DNA from: an uncultured Erysipelotrichaceae bacterium
Lineage (GTDB): Bacteria; Bacillota_I; Bacilli_A; RFN20; CAG-826
DNA length: 64,000 nt
Assembly (NCBI GenBank): GCA_902802355.1
Contig: CADCLU010000007.1
Location: 1-64,000, forward strand
Direction of reading: 5' to 3'
This document shows positions 56,127 to 64,000 of the stretch, in pieces. The notes under the pieces were generated by a model that worked only from the letters and a program-made list of their open reading frames with translations, did not search any database and had not been told where the DNA came from. Every line of letters starts with the position of its first letter. Positions within the stretch are counted from its first letter, which is position 1. The position numbers and the translations under genes are program-made.

Positions 56127-56746
56127 TGCTCAACAAAGAGAAAGAGTTCTATTCATCTTCCTGCAAACTCATTGTCGGAGTCGATGAGGCAGGGCGCGGT
56201 CCTCTTGCGGGACCTGTTTTTGCCGCAGCTGCATTATTCGCTCCGGACTTCGAAGACGACCTAATCGACGATTCCAAGAAACTGACCGCCAAGAAGCGTG
56301 AAGCCCTTTTCGACATCATCAAGGAAAAGGCCCTCGCATACGGAATCGCCTCCGTCAGCGCGGACGACATCGACAAGTACAACATCTATGAGGCCACCAA
56401 GATCTGCATGAAGAAAGCTATTGAGCAGATTGGAATCGACTACGACCTTATCATCACGGACGCGATGCCTCTATACGTGAAGAACAAGAAGGTTATCGCC
56501 ATGATCAAAGGAGATGCCCAGTGCCTTAATGTCGCTGCAGCATCGATCCTTGCCAAAGTAAGCCGTGACAGATATATGGATGAGCTTGATAAGCAATATC
56601 CTGAATACGGATTCGCCAAGCACAAGGGATATGGAACAAAAGCCCATATCGACGCGATAAACAAATACGGCCCGATCGATCACGTTCACCGCAAGACATT
56701 CGCGCCGATCAAATACCTTTTGGACGACAGCCCAAAACTTTGTTAA
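56126..56746 (+). CDS. rnhB: Ribonuclease HII
   Basis: 206 residues. Catalytic GVDEAGRGPLAGPVFAAA, DDSKKLTAKKRE, ITDAMPL and KGDAQCLNVAAASILAKVSRD segments and the C-terminal GYGTKAHIDAI. It removes RNA from RNA-DNA hybrids, including single ribonucleotides. ATG overlaps the rbgA stop. Confidence 0.96.
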   Translation: MLNKEKEFYSSSCKLIVGVDEAGRGPLAGPVFAAAALFAPDFEDDLIDDSKKLTAKKREALFDIIKEKALAYGIASVSADDIDKYNIYEATKICMKKAIEQIGIDYDLIITDAMPLYVKNKKVIAMIKGDAQCLNVAAASILAKVSRDRYMDELDKQYPEYGFAKHKGYGTKAHIDAINKYGPIDHVHRKTFAPIKYLLDDSPKLC

Positions 56747-56800
56747 CGATTTTTCGGAAAAAACAGGATTCCCGCCATATATGAATTGTGGAGGGAACCC

Positions 56801-57613
56801 ATGTCAATTCTTAAACCTAATCAGATTCTTCATTATCTCGCTCTCAAGTACGAGGGCGATTGGGATAAGCTAACCCAAGCCGTCAAGGACAAGGAAGTTC
56901 CGGACGAAGAGCTTTACGAGAAGCTTTCTTCAGCATGCCAAAGCAAATACGTGACGATCCTTGATCCCGAATATCCTTTGGCTTTGAAACAATGCTACAA
57001 ACCGCCTATCGTTCTCTTTTACTATGGTGACCTTTCTTTGATGCGCGACGATTCAAAGTGCGTCTCCTATGTTGGTTCAAGAGATTCAACGCCTTATGGC
57101 AATGAGATGGCTAGAACCATGTGTTCTGGGCTCTCAAAGTATGGGTACAGGATTGTTAGCGGTCTGGCCCGCGGAATCGATGTAGCAGCCCTTGTAGCGG
57201 CCTTAGACAGCAAAGGAGGGGCTGTTGCCGTCCTCGGAAACGGGATCGATTTCTGTTACCCAAGCGAGAACACGCCTGTATATGAAAGGATCAAGAAGGA
57301 AGGCCTCGTCATTTCGGAATACCCAGGGAAGACCAAACCAACTCACGAGACTTTCCCTTTGAGAAACCGCATCGTCGCCGGTTTATCGAAAGCGACGGTC
57401 GTAGGGGAAGCGTCAAGAAGAAGCGGAACCCTCATCACCGTTAATTACGCTTTAAGTTCAAATAAAGATGTCGGATGTGTTCCTTTTAGAGCTACTGAAG
57501 ACAGCGCATGCAACGCCCTCATAAAAGACGGGGCTTTTATGGTCGAAAGCCCAGAAGACGTCCTCTTAATGATGGGTGATATCAGGGGAGAAAGAGAGCG
57601 TCTAAAAAGGTAA
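56801..57613 (+). CDS. dprA: DNA processing protein DprA
   Basis: 270 residues, mostly the Rossmann DprA core: YVGSRDSTPYGNEMAR, IVSGLARGIDVAALVAAL, AVLGNGIDFCYPSEN, ISEYPGKTKPTHETFPLRNRIVAGLS and EASRRSGTLITVNYAL. It loads RecA on incoming single-stranded DNA during transformation. The common C-terminal winged helix is missing, giving a short form. Start at 56801 by the GGAGGGA SD. Confidence 0.95.
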   Translation: MSILKPNQILHYLALKYEGDWDKLTQAVKDKEVPDEELYEKLSSACQSKYVTILDPEYPLALKQCYKPPIVLFYYGDLSLMRDDSKCVSYVGSRDSTPYGNEMARTMCSGLSKYGYRIVSGLARGIDVAALVAALDSKGGAVAVLGNGIDFCYPSENTPVYERIKKEGLVISEYPGKTKPTHETFPLRNRIVAGLSKATVVGEASRRSGTLITVNYALSSNKDVGCVPFRATEDSACNALIKDGAFMVESPEDVLLMMGDIRGERERLKR

Positions 57614-57626
57614 AACACCAAAGATT

Positions 57627-57655
57627 GCCATGTGCTTTTGACATGTTTGGCTTTT
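57627..57655 (+). terminator. Possible weak terminator after dprA
   Basis: GCCATGT...ACATGTTTGGC, a stem interrupted by a 3-nt bulge, followed by TTTT. The following T-run overlaps the next -35 region. Confidence 0.35.
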
Positions 57656-57680
57656 GCGTGAGCGCTTACATGAGTAAAAT
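57652..57680 (+). promoter_or_regulatory. Promoter with LacI-type operator before the GH43 gene
   Basis: TTTTGC, 17 bp, TAAAAT (57675-57680). GTGAGCGCTTAC (57658-57669), a near-perfect palindrome of LacI/CcpA type, fills the spacer. Confidence 0.55.
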
Positions 57681-57706
57681 ATCTACGAAAAAGAGGATAT
57701 TTTCCC

Positions 57707-59176
57707 ATGAACAAAAAAATCATATTTCCTATGCTTACCGTCCTCGCGTTAGCAGGATGCACAAGCGAGCCAAAAATTGTTCCGACCATGGAATCTGAGG
57801 AGATGGCTGCCTACATTCCAGCCCTTACCCTCAAAGGCCTCGATGATGTGAGAGGCAACATGTATCTCCCAGAAGAAGTTGATGGACTTCCGATCACCTG
57901 GACCTGTGACGAACCAAATATCATTCATTGCGAAGCTATCGGCGACATCGCTCCTGGTTCAGTTGAGAGACCTTTAGCGGATACGACCGTCCTTCTTACC
58001 GCCTCAATCACCAAAGATGGCAAAGTCGGCAGCTACACTCAGGAAGTCACCGTCAAAGGTTTAGACCGTGAGCTCACCGAAGACGATTACGTCGGTTACC
58101 TTCTCGTCACCTTCACCGGTGAAGGAAGCGCCAACGGCGAACAAGTCTACATGTCTTTGGCTCCAGAGGGAAAGGGATTCAACTTCCAGTCCTTAAACGG
58201 AAATCAGCCAATCCTTTCCTCGATCGCTAGCGAAAAAGGCGTCAGAGACCCATTCGTCTACCGTTCACCAGAAGGCGACAGATTCTTCATCATCGCCACC
58301 GACCTCAAGGTCAACAACAGACCTGAAGGCGGATGGAGAAACACTCCAAAAGGCTATACTTACCCAACCGTTAACGGTAAGCACACCCTCATCCTTTGGG
58401 AAACCGAAGACCTTACCGATTGGGGCGATCCAAAATACATCGAAGTCGCACCAGAGAATGCCGGTATGGCCTGGGCCCCAGAGATGACCTGGCACGAAGA
58501 GACCGGACAGTACGTCATCTTCTGGTCCAGCTGCATCATCGATGACCTTACCTTGCCAGATGATCAGAAAACCAAAGTCAAAGGCGACGCCGTCTACTAC
58601 ACGACCACCCGTGACTTCGAGCACTTCGGAGAGACAAAACTCTTCATCGATAACCAGACCGATGGCGTTCCAGAGAACTCCAACCATCCAAATGGCAGAA
58701 ACATCATCGACGCTACCTGCACCAAGATCGGCGACCATTACTACGCCATCACCAAAGACGGTGACAACCCAGATAAAGATGGTGGCATCCGTATCTTCAG
58801 AAGCGATGACATCCTTGACTACGAAGCCTGGGAGAAAGTCTTAGACCTTGATGAGCTTGGACTTCCAACCTCTGGCACTGGCGTCAGCAGCTTTGATAAC
58901 ACTACCCTCGAAGGACCAGCCCTCTTCCAGTTCAACAAGTGTGACTGGGATGATCCAAACACCCCAGAGTGGTGCATCATGGGCGACAGATACAACGCCG
59001 GCAGTGGTTACCTCCCATTCTCAACAACCGACATCGAAGATACCACTGGCAGTGCCTGGAGCATCTATCCCTCCTCCAAGTTCTCTTGGGGCAATGGTGG
59101 AAAGCGCCACGGTTCCGTCCTCAAACTTACTTCTGACGAAGCCGCTGCGATCGCCGACAAATGGCTCGCTGCCTAA
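57707..59176 (+). CDS. GH43-like glycoside hydrolase lipoprotein with N-terminal Ig-like domain
   Basis: 489 residues. Lipoprotein signal (PMLTVLALAG-C18), then a small Ig-like beta domain (about 30-120, with LPEEVDGLPITWTCDEPNII and TASITKDGKVGSYTQEVTVKG, of the atrophied bacterial Ig kind), then a five-blade propeller region with GVRDPFVYR, WAPEMTWHEETGQYVIFWS and LEGPALFQF, which fit the Asp and Glu sites of GH43. Probable arabinan/xylan-type glycosidase at the cell surface; substrate unknown. It interrupts the dprA-topA neighbours, is monocistronic, and its operator suggests sugar control. Confidence 0.82.
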   Translation: MNKKIIFPMLTVLALAGCTSEPKIVPTMESEEMAAYIPALTLKGLDDVRGNMYLPEEVDGLPITWTCDEPNIIHCEAIGDIAPGSVERPLADTTVLLTASITKDGKVGSYTQEVTVKGLDRELTEDDYVGYLLVTFTGEGSANGEQVYMSLAPEGKGFNFQSLNGNQPILSSIASEKGVRDPFVYRSPEGDRFFIIATDLKVNNRPEGGWRNTPKGYTYPTVNGKHTLILWETEDLTDWGDPKYIEVAPENAGMAWAPEMTWHEETGQYVIFWSSCIIDDLTLPDDQKTKVKGDAVYYTTTRDFEHFGETKLFIDNQTDGVPENSNHPNGRNIIDATCTKIGDHYYAITKDGDNPDKDGGIRIFRSDDILDYEAWEKVLDLDELGLPTSGTGVSSFDNTTLEGPALFQFNKCDWDDPNTPEWCIMGDRYNAGSGYLPFSTTDIEDTTGSAWSIYPSSKFSWGNGGKRHGSVLKLTSDEAAAIADKWLAA

Positions 59177-59196
59177 TCGCCTGATTTAGAGAAAAC

Positions 59197-59234
59197 ACCC
59201 AGTGGATCAGAAAGGTTCACTGGGTTTTCTTTTT
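59197..59234 (+). terminator. Intrinsic terminator after the GH43 gene
   Basis: ACCCAGTG...CACTGGGT stem with TTTTCTTTTT. Confidence 0.88.
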
Positions 59235-59292
59235 GCACTCAAAGTGAAATAAATTTACATTCAACGAGTTAAGAAAATTTTACAAAAAATCT

Positions 59293-59312
59293 ATAAATAA
59301 TCTCTTATTTAT
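59293..59312. promoter_or_regulatory. Perfect inverted repeat upstream of the topA promoter
   Basis: ATAAATAA-TCTC-TTATTTAT, 26 bp before the topA -35; an A/T UP-like element or a binding site. Confidence 0.35.
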
Positions 59313-59338
59313 ATATAAGGAAAAGGGAAAATCGGTGT

Positions 59339-59367
59339 TTGACAACCCAATTTTCTGTTCCTATGAT
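59339..59367 (+). promoter_or_regulatory. topA promoter
   Basis: TTGACA, 17 bp, TATGAT; near consensus. UTR about 20 nt with AAAGG as a weak SD. Confidence 0.8.
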
Positions 59368-59393
59368 ACCTAAGCGTCGAAAGGCCGTTACGA

Positions 59394-61520
59394 ATGAAAT
59401 TAGTTATTGTCGAGTCTCCAAAAAAATGTGATACCATCGGAAGATATTTGGGTCATGACTATAAAGTCATGGCGTCCCAAGGCCACATCAGAGACCTCTC
59501 AATGAGAGGTAAAGGGGGCCTAGGAATCGACATCGATGGGGGCTTTGTCCCTAACTTCGTCGTCGCCAGTGGCAAACAGAAGATCATAAACGAGCTTTCC
59601 CGTGCCGCGAAGAAGGCCGATGAAGTCATTCTCGCAACCGACCCTGACCGCGAAGGAGAGGCCATTTCTTGGCATCTTGCGCAGGTCTTAGGCCTGTCTT
59701 TGGAAACGACCAAACGCCTTCGTTTCCACGAAATCACCAAACCAGCCATTTTAGAGGCTATTGATAACCCAAGCACCATCAATATGGATCTCGTCAATTC
59801 CCAAGAGACCCGTAGGATGTATGACCGTATCATCGGTTTCAAATTGTCCTCTCTTCTTCAGAGAACCATCAAATCGAAGTCAGCCGGACGTGTCCAATCG
59901 GTCACCTTAAGGATGATTGTCGATAACGATAAAGAGATCAAAGAATTCAAGCCAGAGGAGTACTGGACCCTTGATATCGTCCTTGATATCAACGGTACCA
60001 AAGTGACCGCCACTTTGGACAAAATCGACGGCAAAACCGCAGCGATTCATAACAAAGAGGAGGCTGAAGCCCTTCTCAAACGCGTCGCGGATTCCTATCA
60101 CGTCGCCTCTTTGACCAAGACCAAGAAACGCGTTCCATCCAAACTCCCATTCACGACCTCAACGATGCAGCAAGAAGCCTATAACCGCTTCAAGTTCAGC
60201 ACATCGATGACCCAATCCATCGCCCAGAAACTCTACGAAGGTTTGGAGGTCAACGGAGAGCATGTCGGTCTTATCACCTACATGCGTACTGACAGCACCC
60301 GTTTGAGCGATAACTTCTATTACAACCACGCCAAACCTTTCATCCTTGAAACCTATGGCGACGAATACCTTGGCAACATCAAGTTCGGAAAGAAGCAGGA
60401 GAGGATCCAGGATGCTCACGAAGCCATCCGTCCAACCGGCACTCATAGAACCCCTGAGATCGTTGCCAAATACGTCAGTGAACGTGAAGCTAAGCTTTAT
60501 AAGCTTATCTATGATCGCGCCTTAGCCTCCGTCATGGCCGACAAAGTCGAGGAAGTCACGACCGTTGTCTTCGAAGAGAATGGTCTTTCCTTCAAGACTG
60601 TCGGAACCAGAACCCTTTTTAAGGGTTACGAAGCTATCTATGGTGAATTTGAAGACGATGACACCAAGCTTCTTCCTTTGATTGAAGACGATAAGATCTA
60701 TAACCGCGTCGAAACCAAGAATGAGCAGAAGTTCACCAAAGCTCCTGCCAGATACACCGAAGCCCGTGTCGTTAAGATGATGGAAGAGAAAGGCATCGGC
60801 CGTCCATCAACCTACGCGAGCACCATCAAACTCCTTGTCGCCCATGGTTATGTCACCTCCAAAGGAGGTGTTCTTACCCCAACCGAAACTGGAACCTTAA
60901 CCACTGTTGTCATGGAAGATTGCTTCCCAGCCATCGTTTCCTATGACTACACTGCCAAGATGGAAAGCCAACTCGATGAAATCGAGGAAGGCAAACTCAA
61001 GAAACTCGATGCCATGAATAGCTTCTATGGCCCATTCATCAAAGAACTCGAAGTCGCTAGCGAAAAGATCTCCAAACGCAACCCTCTTACCGAAGAGCCT
61101 GTCGGCGTTTGCCCAGATTGCGGATCTCCTCTTGTCACCAAGAAGAGCCGTTACGGAACCTTCATCGCCTGTTCCAATTACCCAACCTGCCATTACGTTC
61201 AGAAAGAACCAAGTAACGCCAAACTCACTGGCGAGCTTTGCCCAGAATGCGGCAAGCCTCTTGTCATCAGAAAAGACAAGAAGAGCGGAAAAGAATTCAT
61301 CGCCTGCTCTGGATTCCCGAAGTGTCGCTATATCAAAAACATCGATGGAAGCGAGGCTCCTAAGAAGGAAGCCGCTACTCCAGAGCAATATGTGAAACCA
61401 TGCCCGAAGTGCAAAACCGGTCATCTTGTCCTTAAACATGGCAAGAAGGTTGATTTCCTTGGTTGCACGAACTTCCCGAAGTGCCGTCACCATGAATGGT
61501 TGACCGAGAAGAAGAAATGA
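59394..61520 (+). CDS. topA: DNA topoisomerase I
   Basis: 708 residues. TOPRIM domain (MKLVIVESPKKCDTIGRYLG, ATDPDREGEAISWHLAQ), active-site Tyr in GLITYMRTDSTRLS, QDAHEAIRPT, and three C-terminal Cys4 zinc ribbons (starting CPDCGSPL, CPECGKPL, CPKCKTGHL). It relaxes negative supercoils. The TGA stop overlaps the trmFO start (ATGA), confirming UGA as stop in this organism. Confidence 0.97.
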   Translation: MKLVIVESPKKCDTIGRYLGHDYKVMASQGHIRDLSMRGKGGLGIDIDGGFVPNFVVASGKQKIINELSRAAKKADEVILATDPDREGEAISWHLAQVLGLSLETTKRLRFHEITKPAILEAIDNPSTINMDLVNSQETRRMYDRIIGFKLSSLLQRTIKSKSAGRVQSVTLRMIVDNDKEIKEFKPEEYWTLDIVLDINGTKVTATLDKIDGKTAAIHNKEEAEALLKRVADSYHVASLTKTKKRVPSKLPFTTSTMQQEAYNRFKFSTSMTQSIAQKLYEGLEVNGEHVGLITYMRTDSTRLSDNFYYNHAKPFILETYGDEYLGNIKFGKKQERIQDAHEAIRPTGTHRTPEIVAKYVSEREAKLYKLIYDRALASVMADKVEEVTTVVFEENGLSFKTVGTRTLFKGYEAIYGEFEDDDTKLLPLIEDDKIYNRVETKNEQKFTKAPARYTEARVVKMMEEKGIGRPSTYASTIKLLVAHGYVTSKGGVLTPTETGTLTTVVMEDCFPAIVSYDYTAKMESQLDEIEEGKLKKLDAMNSFYGPFIKELEVASEKISKRNPLTEEPVGVCPDCGSPLVTKKSRYGTFIACSNYPTCHYVQKEPSNAKLTGELCPECGKPLVIRKDKKSGKEFIACSGFPKCRYIKNIDGSEAPKKEAATPEQYVKPCPKCKTGHLVLKHGKKVDFLGCTNFPKCRHHEWLTEKKK

Positions 61521-62800
61521 AAGAAGTAACGATTGTGGGGGCGGGTCTTGCTGGTAGCGAGGCCGCCTTCTTCTTATTAAAGAAGGGTTATAAAGTCCAT
61601 CTCTATGAGAGACGTCCTTTAGTCGATGACGGAGCGCATACGACAGATGCTTTCGGTGAACTCGTTTGCTCCAATTCCCTTAAGAGCGATCGCCTTGACA
61701 ATGCCTGCGGTCTTCTCAAAGAAGAGATGCGCAAAATGGACTCTGTCACTATGGAAGCCGCGGAGATCGCGAGGGTCCCTGGTGGTAACGCTTTAGCGGT
61801 CGATCGTGACATTTTCGCATCAAAAATCACAGCAAAACTCACCTCTTTTCCGAATTTGATCCTTCATAGAGAGGAAATAACAGAGCTTCCTAAAGGACCG
61901 ACTATCATCGCTACAGGCCCTCTTACGAGTGAATCCCTGATGAATGTTTTAGGTGATGTGATAGGGGAGAAGAATCTTTCCTTCTTCGATGCCTCTGCCC
62001 CAATCATCAAAAAGGATTCGATCGATTTCACGAAGGCCTATTTCAAATCCAGATTTGAGCAAGATGACGGAGCTTACATCAACTGTGGTTTCTCCAAAGA
62101 GGAATACACCAACTTCGTTAATGAGCTTGTGAACGCCAAGAAAGCCTTGGTCCACGAATTCGATACCCGTTATTTCGAAGGCTGTTTGCCAATCGAAGTC
62201 ATTGCCAGCCGTGGTTTCGAAACCCTTAGACACGGACCACTTAAACCTTTTGGTTTATGGACCGAAGAACATCCTAGGGCCTACGCAATCGCTCAGCTTA
62301 GGCAAGACACCAAACTCGGTGATTACTATAACCTCGTTGGTTTCCAAACCAACCTCACATACCCAGAGCAGAAGAGAGTCTTTCAGATGATCCCTGGTTT
62401 AGAGCATGCCGAATTCCTCCGTTATGGTCTCATGCACAGGAACTCATACATCAACGCTCCAAAAGCTTTGAATGAGGACCTTTCTTTGAAAAACGCTTCG
62501 AACGTCTACATTGCCGGACAGCTTTCCGGTGTCGAAGGTTATGTCGAAAGCGCAGCCACCGGCATCATCGCCGCCATAAACCTCTGGAGGAAAGAGGAAG
62601 GCAAAGAATTCGTTCAGGCCCCAAGATGCTCTGTCATCGGATCTTTGCTTGATTACATCCTCCATGCCGCCAGCTTCAAATTCGAACCGATGAACGCCAA
62701 CTGGGCCATCGTCCCGGACAGCGCCAAAGAAAAACGCGAACAGGCTATATCCAAAGCCCTCCAAGAGATAGAATCTTATTGGAGAGGCGTCAATGAATAA
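61517..62800 (+). CDS. trmFO: Methylenetetrahydrofolate-tRNA-(uracil-5)-methyltransferase TrmFO
   Basis: 427 residues. FAD motif VTIVGAGLAGSEAAFFLLKKG, LVCSNSLKSD, the catalytic-cysteine region FEGCLPIEVIASRG, FGLWTEEHPRAYAIAQLRQD and IAGQLSGVEGYVESAATG. It makes m5U54 in tRNA with folate as methyl donor. The start at 61517 overlaps topA; upstream in-frame codons lie inside topA. Followed by xer with an 8-base overlap. Confidence 0.97.
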   Translation: MKEVTIVGAGLAGSEAAFFLLKKGYKVHLYERRPLVDDGAHTTDAFGELVCSNSLKSDRLDNACGLLKEEMRKMDSVTMEAAEIARVPGGNALAVDRDIFASKITAKLTSFPNLILHREEITELPKGPTIIATGPLTSESLMNVLGDVIGEKNLSFFDASAPIIKKDSIDFTKAYFKSRFEQDDGAYINCGFSKEEYTNFVNELVNAKKALVHEFDTRYFEGCLPIEVIASRGFETLRHGPLKPFGLWTEEHPRAYAIAQLRQDTKLGDYYNLVGFQTNLTYPEQKRVFQMIPGLEHAEFLRYGLMHRNSYINAPKALNEDLSLKNASNVYIAGQLSGVEGYVESAATGIIAAINLWRKEEGKEFVQAPRCSVIGSLLDYILHAASFKFEPMNANWAIVPDSAKEKREQAISKALQEIESYWRGVNE

Positions 62801-63704
62801 GGTCGAGAAAGAGTACTTAGATTTCCTTAAGGGAAAACTCTATAGCGAACACACTCTCGATTCCTATCAAAGGGACATCGATTCCTTTTTCGTTTACCTC
62901 AACAAAGAAGGCCTCTTATTCGACGCCATTACTAAAGTAAACATCCGTAACTTCCTAAGCGAGGAGCTTGGCAGGGGAGTCTCTGCGAGATCCTGCCAAA
63001 GAAGGATAACCGCCCTTCGTCGTTTCTATGATTATCTTGCCCACCAGCAATATGTGGTGGTTAACCCGTTCCTTCAGGTAACCGCCCCAAAGAAAGGCAT
63101 CCGTTATCCAGACACTTTAACAGTCGAACAAGTTAACGAGCTCCTGAAAGAAAACGCCAAAAGAACGGACGATTTCATGCTCCGTGACCAAGCCATACTC
63201 GAACTCCTCTATGCCTCTGGTGTCCGAGCCAGCGAACTCATCAAGATCAAGATGAGGGAAATCGATTACCGCTCAAGGACCATCAAGGTCTATGGCAAAG
63301 GCAAGAAAGAGAGAATCGTTCCCTTTGGGAAAACCGCTGAGGCAGCCATGAAGAAATACGCTGAGAAATCTCGTCCTGTGCTTGCCTCAATGAGAACGAG
63401 CAACAAGTCCCAGGAATCCTTCTTCCTTTCAGGAAAAGGGGAGAACCTCACGGTCAGAGGCCTTGAATACATCCTCAAGCAAGTCGAGATCAAAACAGGA
63501 TGCCGTTATGGCCTCCATCCTCATGAGATGAGACATAGCTTCGCAACCCATCTTTTGGATAATGGAGCGGACCTCCGACTCATCCAAGAACTCCTTGGTC
63601 ACGAGTCTCTTGATACCACTCAGATCTACACTCACGTTTCTAAGAAAGCGATGCTCAAAGAGTACGCTGAGCACTTCCCTCGACAGAAAAGAAAAACCAA
63701 ATAA
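62793..63704 (+). CDS. Tyrosine recombinase XerC/XerD family
   Basis: 303 residues. N-terminal SAM-like domain and a catalytic domain with Arg (YASGVRASELI), Lys (VYGKGKKERIVPF), HEMRHSFATHLL and the Tyr in SLDTTQIYTHVS. In this gene position (after trmFO) it corresponds to CodV/XerC of Bacillus, which resolves chromosome dimers at dif. Whether the genome has a second Xer cannot be seen. Confidence 0.93.
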   Translation: MNKVEKEYLDFLKGKLYSEHTLDSYQRDIDSFFVYLNKEGLLFDAITKVNIRNFLSEELGRGVSARSCQRRITALRRFYDYLAHQQYVVVNPFLQVTAPKKGIRYPDTLTVEQVNELLKENAKRTDDFMLRDQAILELLYASGVRASELIKIKMREIDYRSRTIKVYGKGKKERIVPFGKTAEAAMKKYAEKSRPVLASMRTSNKSQESFFLSGKGENLTVRGLEYILKQVEIKTGCRYGLHPHEMRHSFATHLLDNGADLRLIQELLGHESLDTTQIYTHVSKKAMLKEYAEHFPRQKRKTK

Positions 63705-63738
63705 CCCCTGCAAAAACGCGGTATTTTACATTTCTAAC

Positions 63739-63781
63739 AAAGGCAGTTTTACTTCTTCCTTGTAAGGAAGGAGCCTTTTTT
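63739..63781 (+). terminator. Terminator after xer, overlapping the next promoter
   Basis: Outer AAAGGC/GCCTTT and inner CTTCCTT-GT-AAGGAAG stems, followed by T-run. The -35 of the next promoter is inside the inner stem. Confidence 0.75.
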
Positions 63782-63788
63782 GTATACT
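63760..63788 (+). promoter_or_regulatory. Promoter of the last CDS (probable rpsB)
   Basis: TTGTAA, 17 bp, TATACT. Confidence 0.65.
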
Positions 63789-63794
63789 TTAACT

Positions 63795-63926
63795 CGGCTT
63801 TTCTTTGAAAAGAGAAGCTAATACACACCTCATGGATTGAGCACCGTGTTCCCAAAGACGGGCAAAGTAGCTTAAAAAGCGTCTTGGGTGGTCAGCTCCT
63901 AGAAGTGAGGGAGGCATAAACAAATG
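63795..63926 (+). ncRNA. Structured 5' leader, probable ribosomal-protein autoregulatory element
   Basis: About 143 nt between the predicted start and the ATG. A long interrupted hairpin: GAGC (63839) pairs with GCTC (63895), ACC with GGT, and CCCAA-A-GACG (63851) with CGTC-TTGGG (63880). This is typical of leaders that bind their own r-protein; I cannot match it to a named family. Confidence 0.5.
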
Positions 63927-63937
63927 GAGGTCACAGA

Positions 63938-64000
63938 ATGAGTGACGAAATGAAAAAGGTTGAGGCCGTTGAGGCCGAAGCCGCTGAGGAACAAGCTGCC
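63938..64000 (+). CDS. Start of a CDS, probably 30S ribosomal protein S2 (truncated by the window)
   Basis: 21 codons are visible, MSDEMKKVEAVEAEAAEEQAA, open to the edge, with a TGGAGGT SD 6 nt upstream. The acidic start is not diagnostic. rpsB is proposed because in Bacillota lacking clpQY/codY at this place rpsB-tsf follows the xer gene, and because of the long structured leader. Other r-protein or translation genes are possible. Confidence 0.4.
   Translation, partial: MSDEMKKVEAVEAEAAEEQAA

Noticed and set aside
61517-61520. UGA as tryptophan (Mycoplasma code)
   Set aside because: UGA ends topA and trmD at their natural lengths, and Trp is written TGG throughout.

Overview
The window looks like the chromosome of an anaerobic, gut-type member of the Bacillota related to the Mollicutes, RFN20/RF39 or Erysipelotrichia grade. 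The reasons are gene order and metabolism. There is a one-piece pyruvate:ferredoxin oxidoreductase, a desulfoferrodoxin-type superoxide reductase, a thioredoxin reductase that appears to have lost its NADPH site, and a CofE-like ligase of the kind seen in Mollicutes. The Firmicute fakA-recG-plsX-rnc-ftsY-ylxM-ffh and rbgA-rnhB-dprA-topA-trmFO-xer orders are present. UGA is a stop codon here (topA, trmD), so this is genetic code 11. Taxon placement is inference; the 16S gene at 23108-24637 would settle it.

Layout. 1-4860: truncated RelB/DinJ antitoxin, a Rex-N-like winged-helix protein, nifJ and an XRE regulator. 4864-8643: a tandemly duplicated two-gene cassette of paralogous lipoproteins (A1-B1, A2-B2), each copy preceded by the same 131-bp terminator/operator/promoter block. 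8649-17218: a tRNA-Pro (minus strand), then uvrA-lgt-trxB-like-rapZ-whiA-XRE-HAD as one probable transcription unit. 17262-22406: a CofE-like gene (minus), gap-pgk-tpiA and superoxide reductase. 22407-28091: rRNA operon with two promoters and no tRNA in the spacer. 28176-30012: an NfeD/stomatin operon. 30159-44024: Asp23-fakA, two secreted-protein genes, recG, plsX-rnc-ftsY-ylxM-ffh, and a membrane protein/LemA pair. 44078-54577 (all minus): a seven-gene pyrimidine operon (pyrC-carB-pyrK-pyrD-pyrF-pyrE-pyrB) and rpsP-khpA-rimM-trmD. 54687-64000: rplS, rbgA-rnhB-dprA, a GH43 lipoprotein, topA-trmFO-xer, and a structured leader ahead of a truncated CDS, probably rpsB.

How it works together. PFOR supplies reduced ferredoxin, which the NADPH-motif-less TrxB homologue may use. 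Glycolysis genes sit together. The canonical rpsP..trmD block is inverted relative to rplS and is joined to the pyr operon. Several single genes and first genes of operons have the -10 box 6-7 nt before the ATG, which predicts leaderless mRNAs, while operon-internal genes use overlapping ATGA/TAATG or TAA-AG-ATG junctions.

Most unusual points: the duplicated lipoprotein cassette with its conserved palindrome; three perfect short tandem duplications (53, 21 and 27 bp) packed into 1.5 kb and hitting a lipoprotein gene, a tRNA gene and uvrA; the PyrB carrying a C-terminal PyrI-type zinc site; perfect palindromes on the pyr and plsX promoters; an attenuator-like hairpin between khpA and rimM. All identity calls are from reading the sequence; no database search was run.
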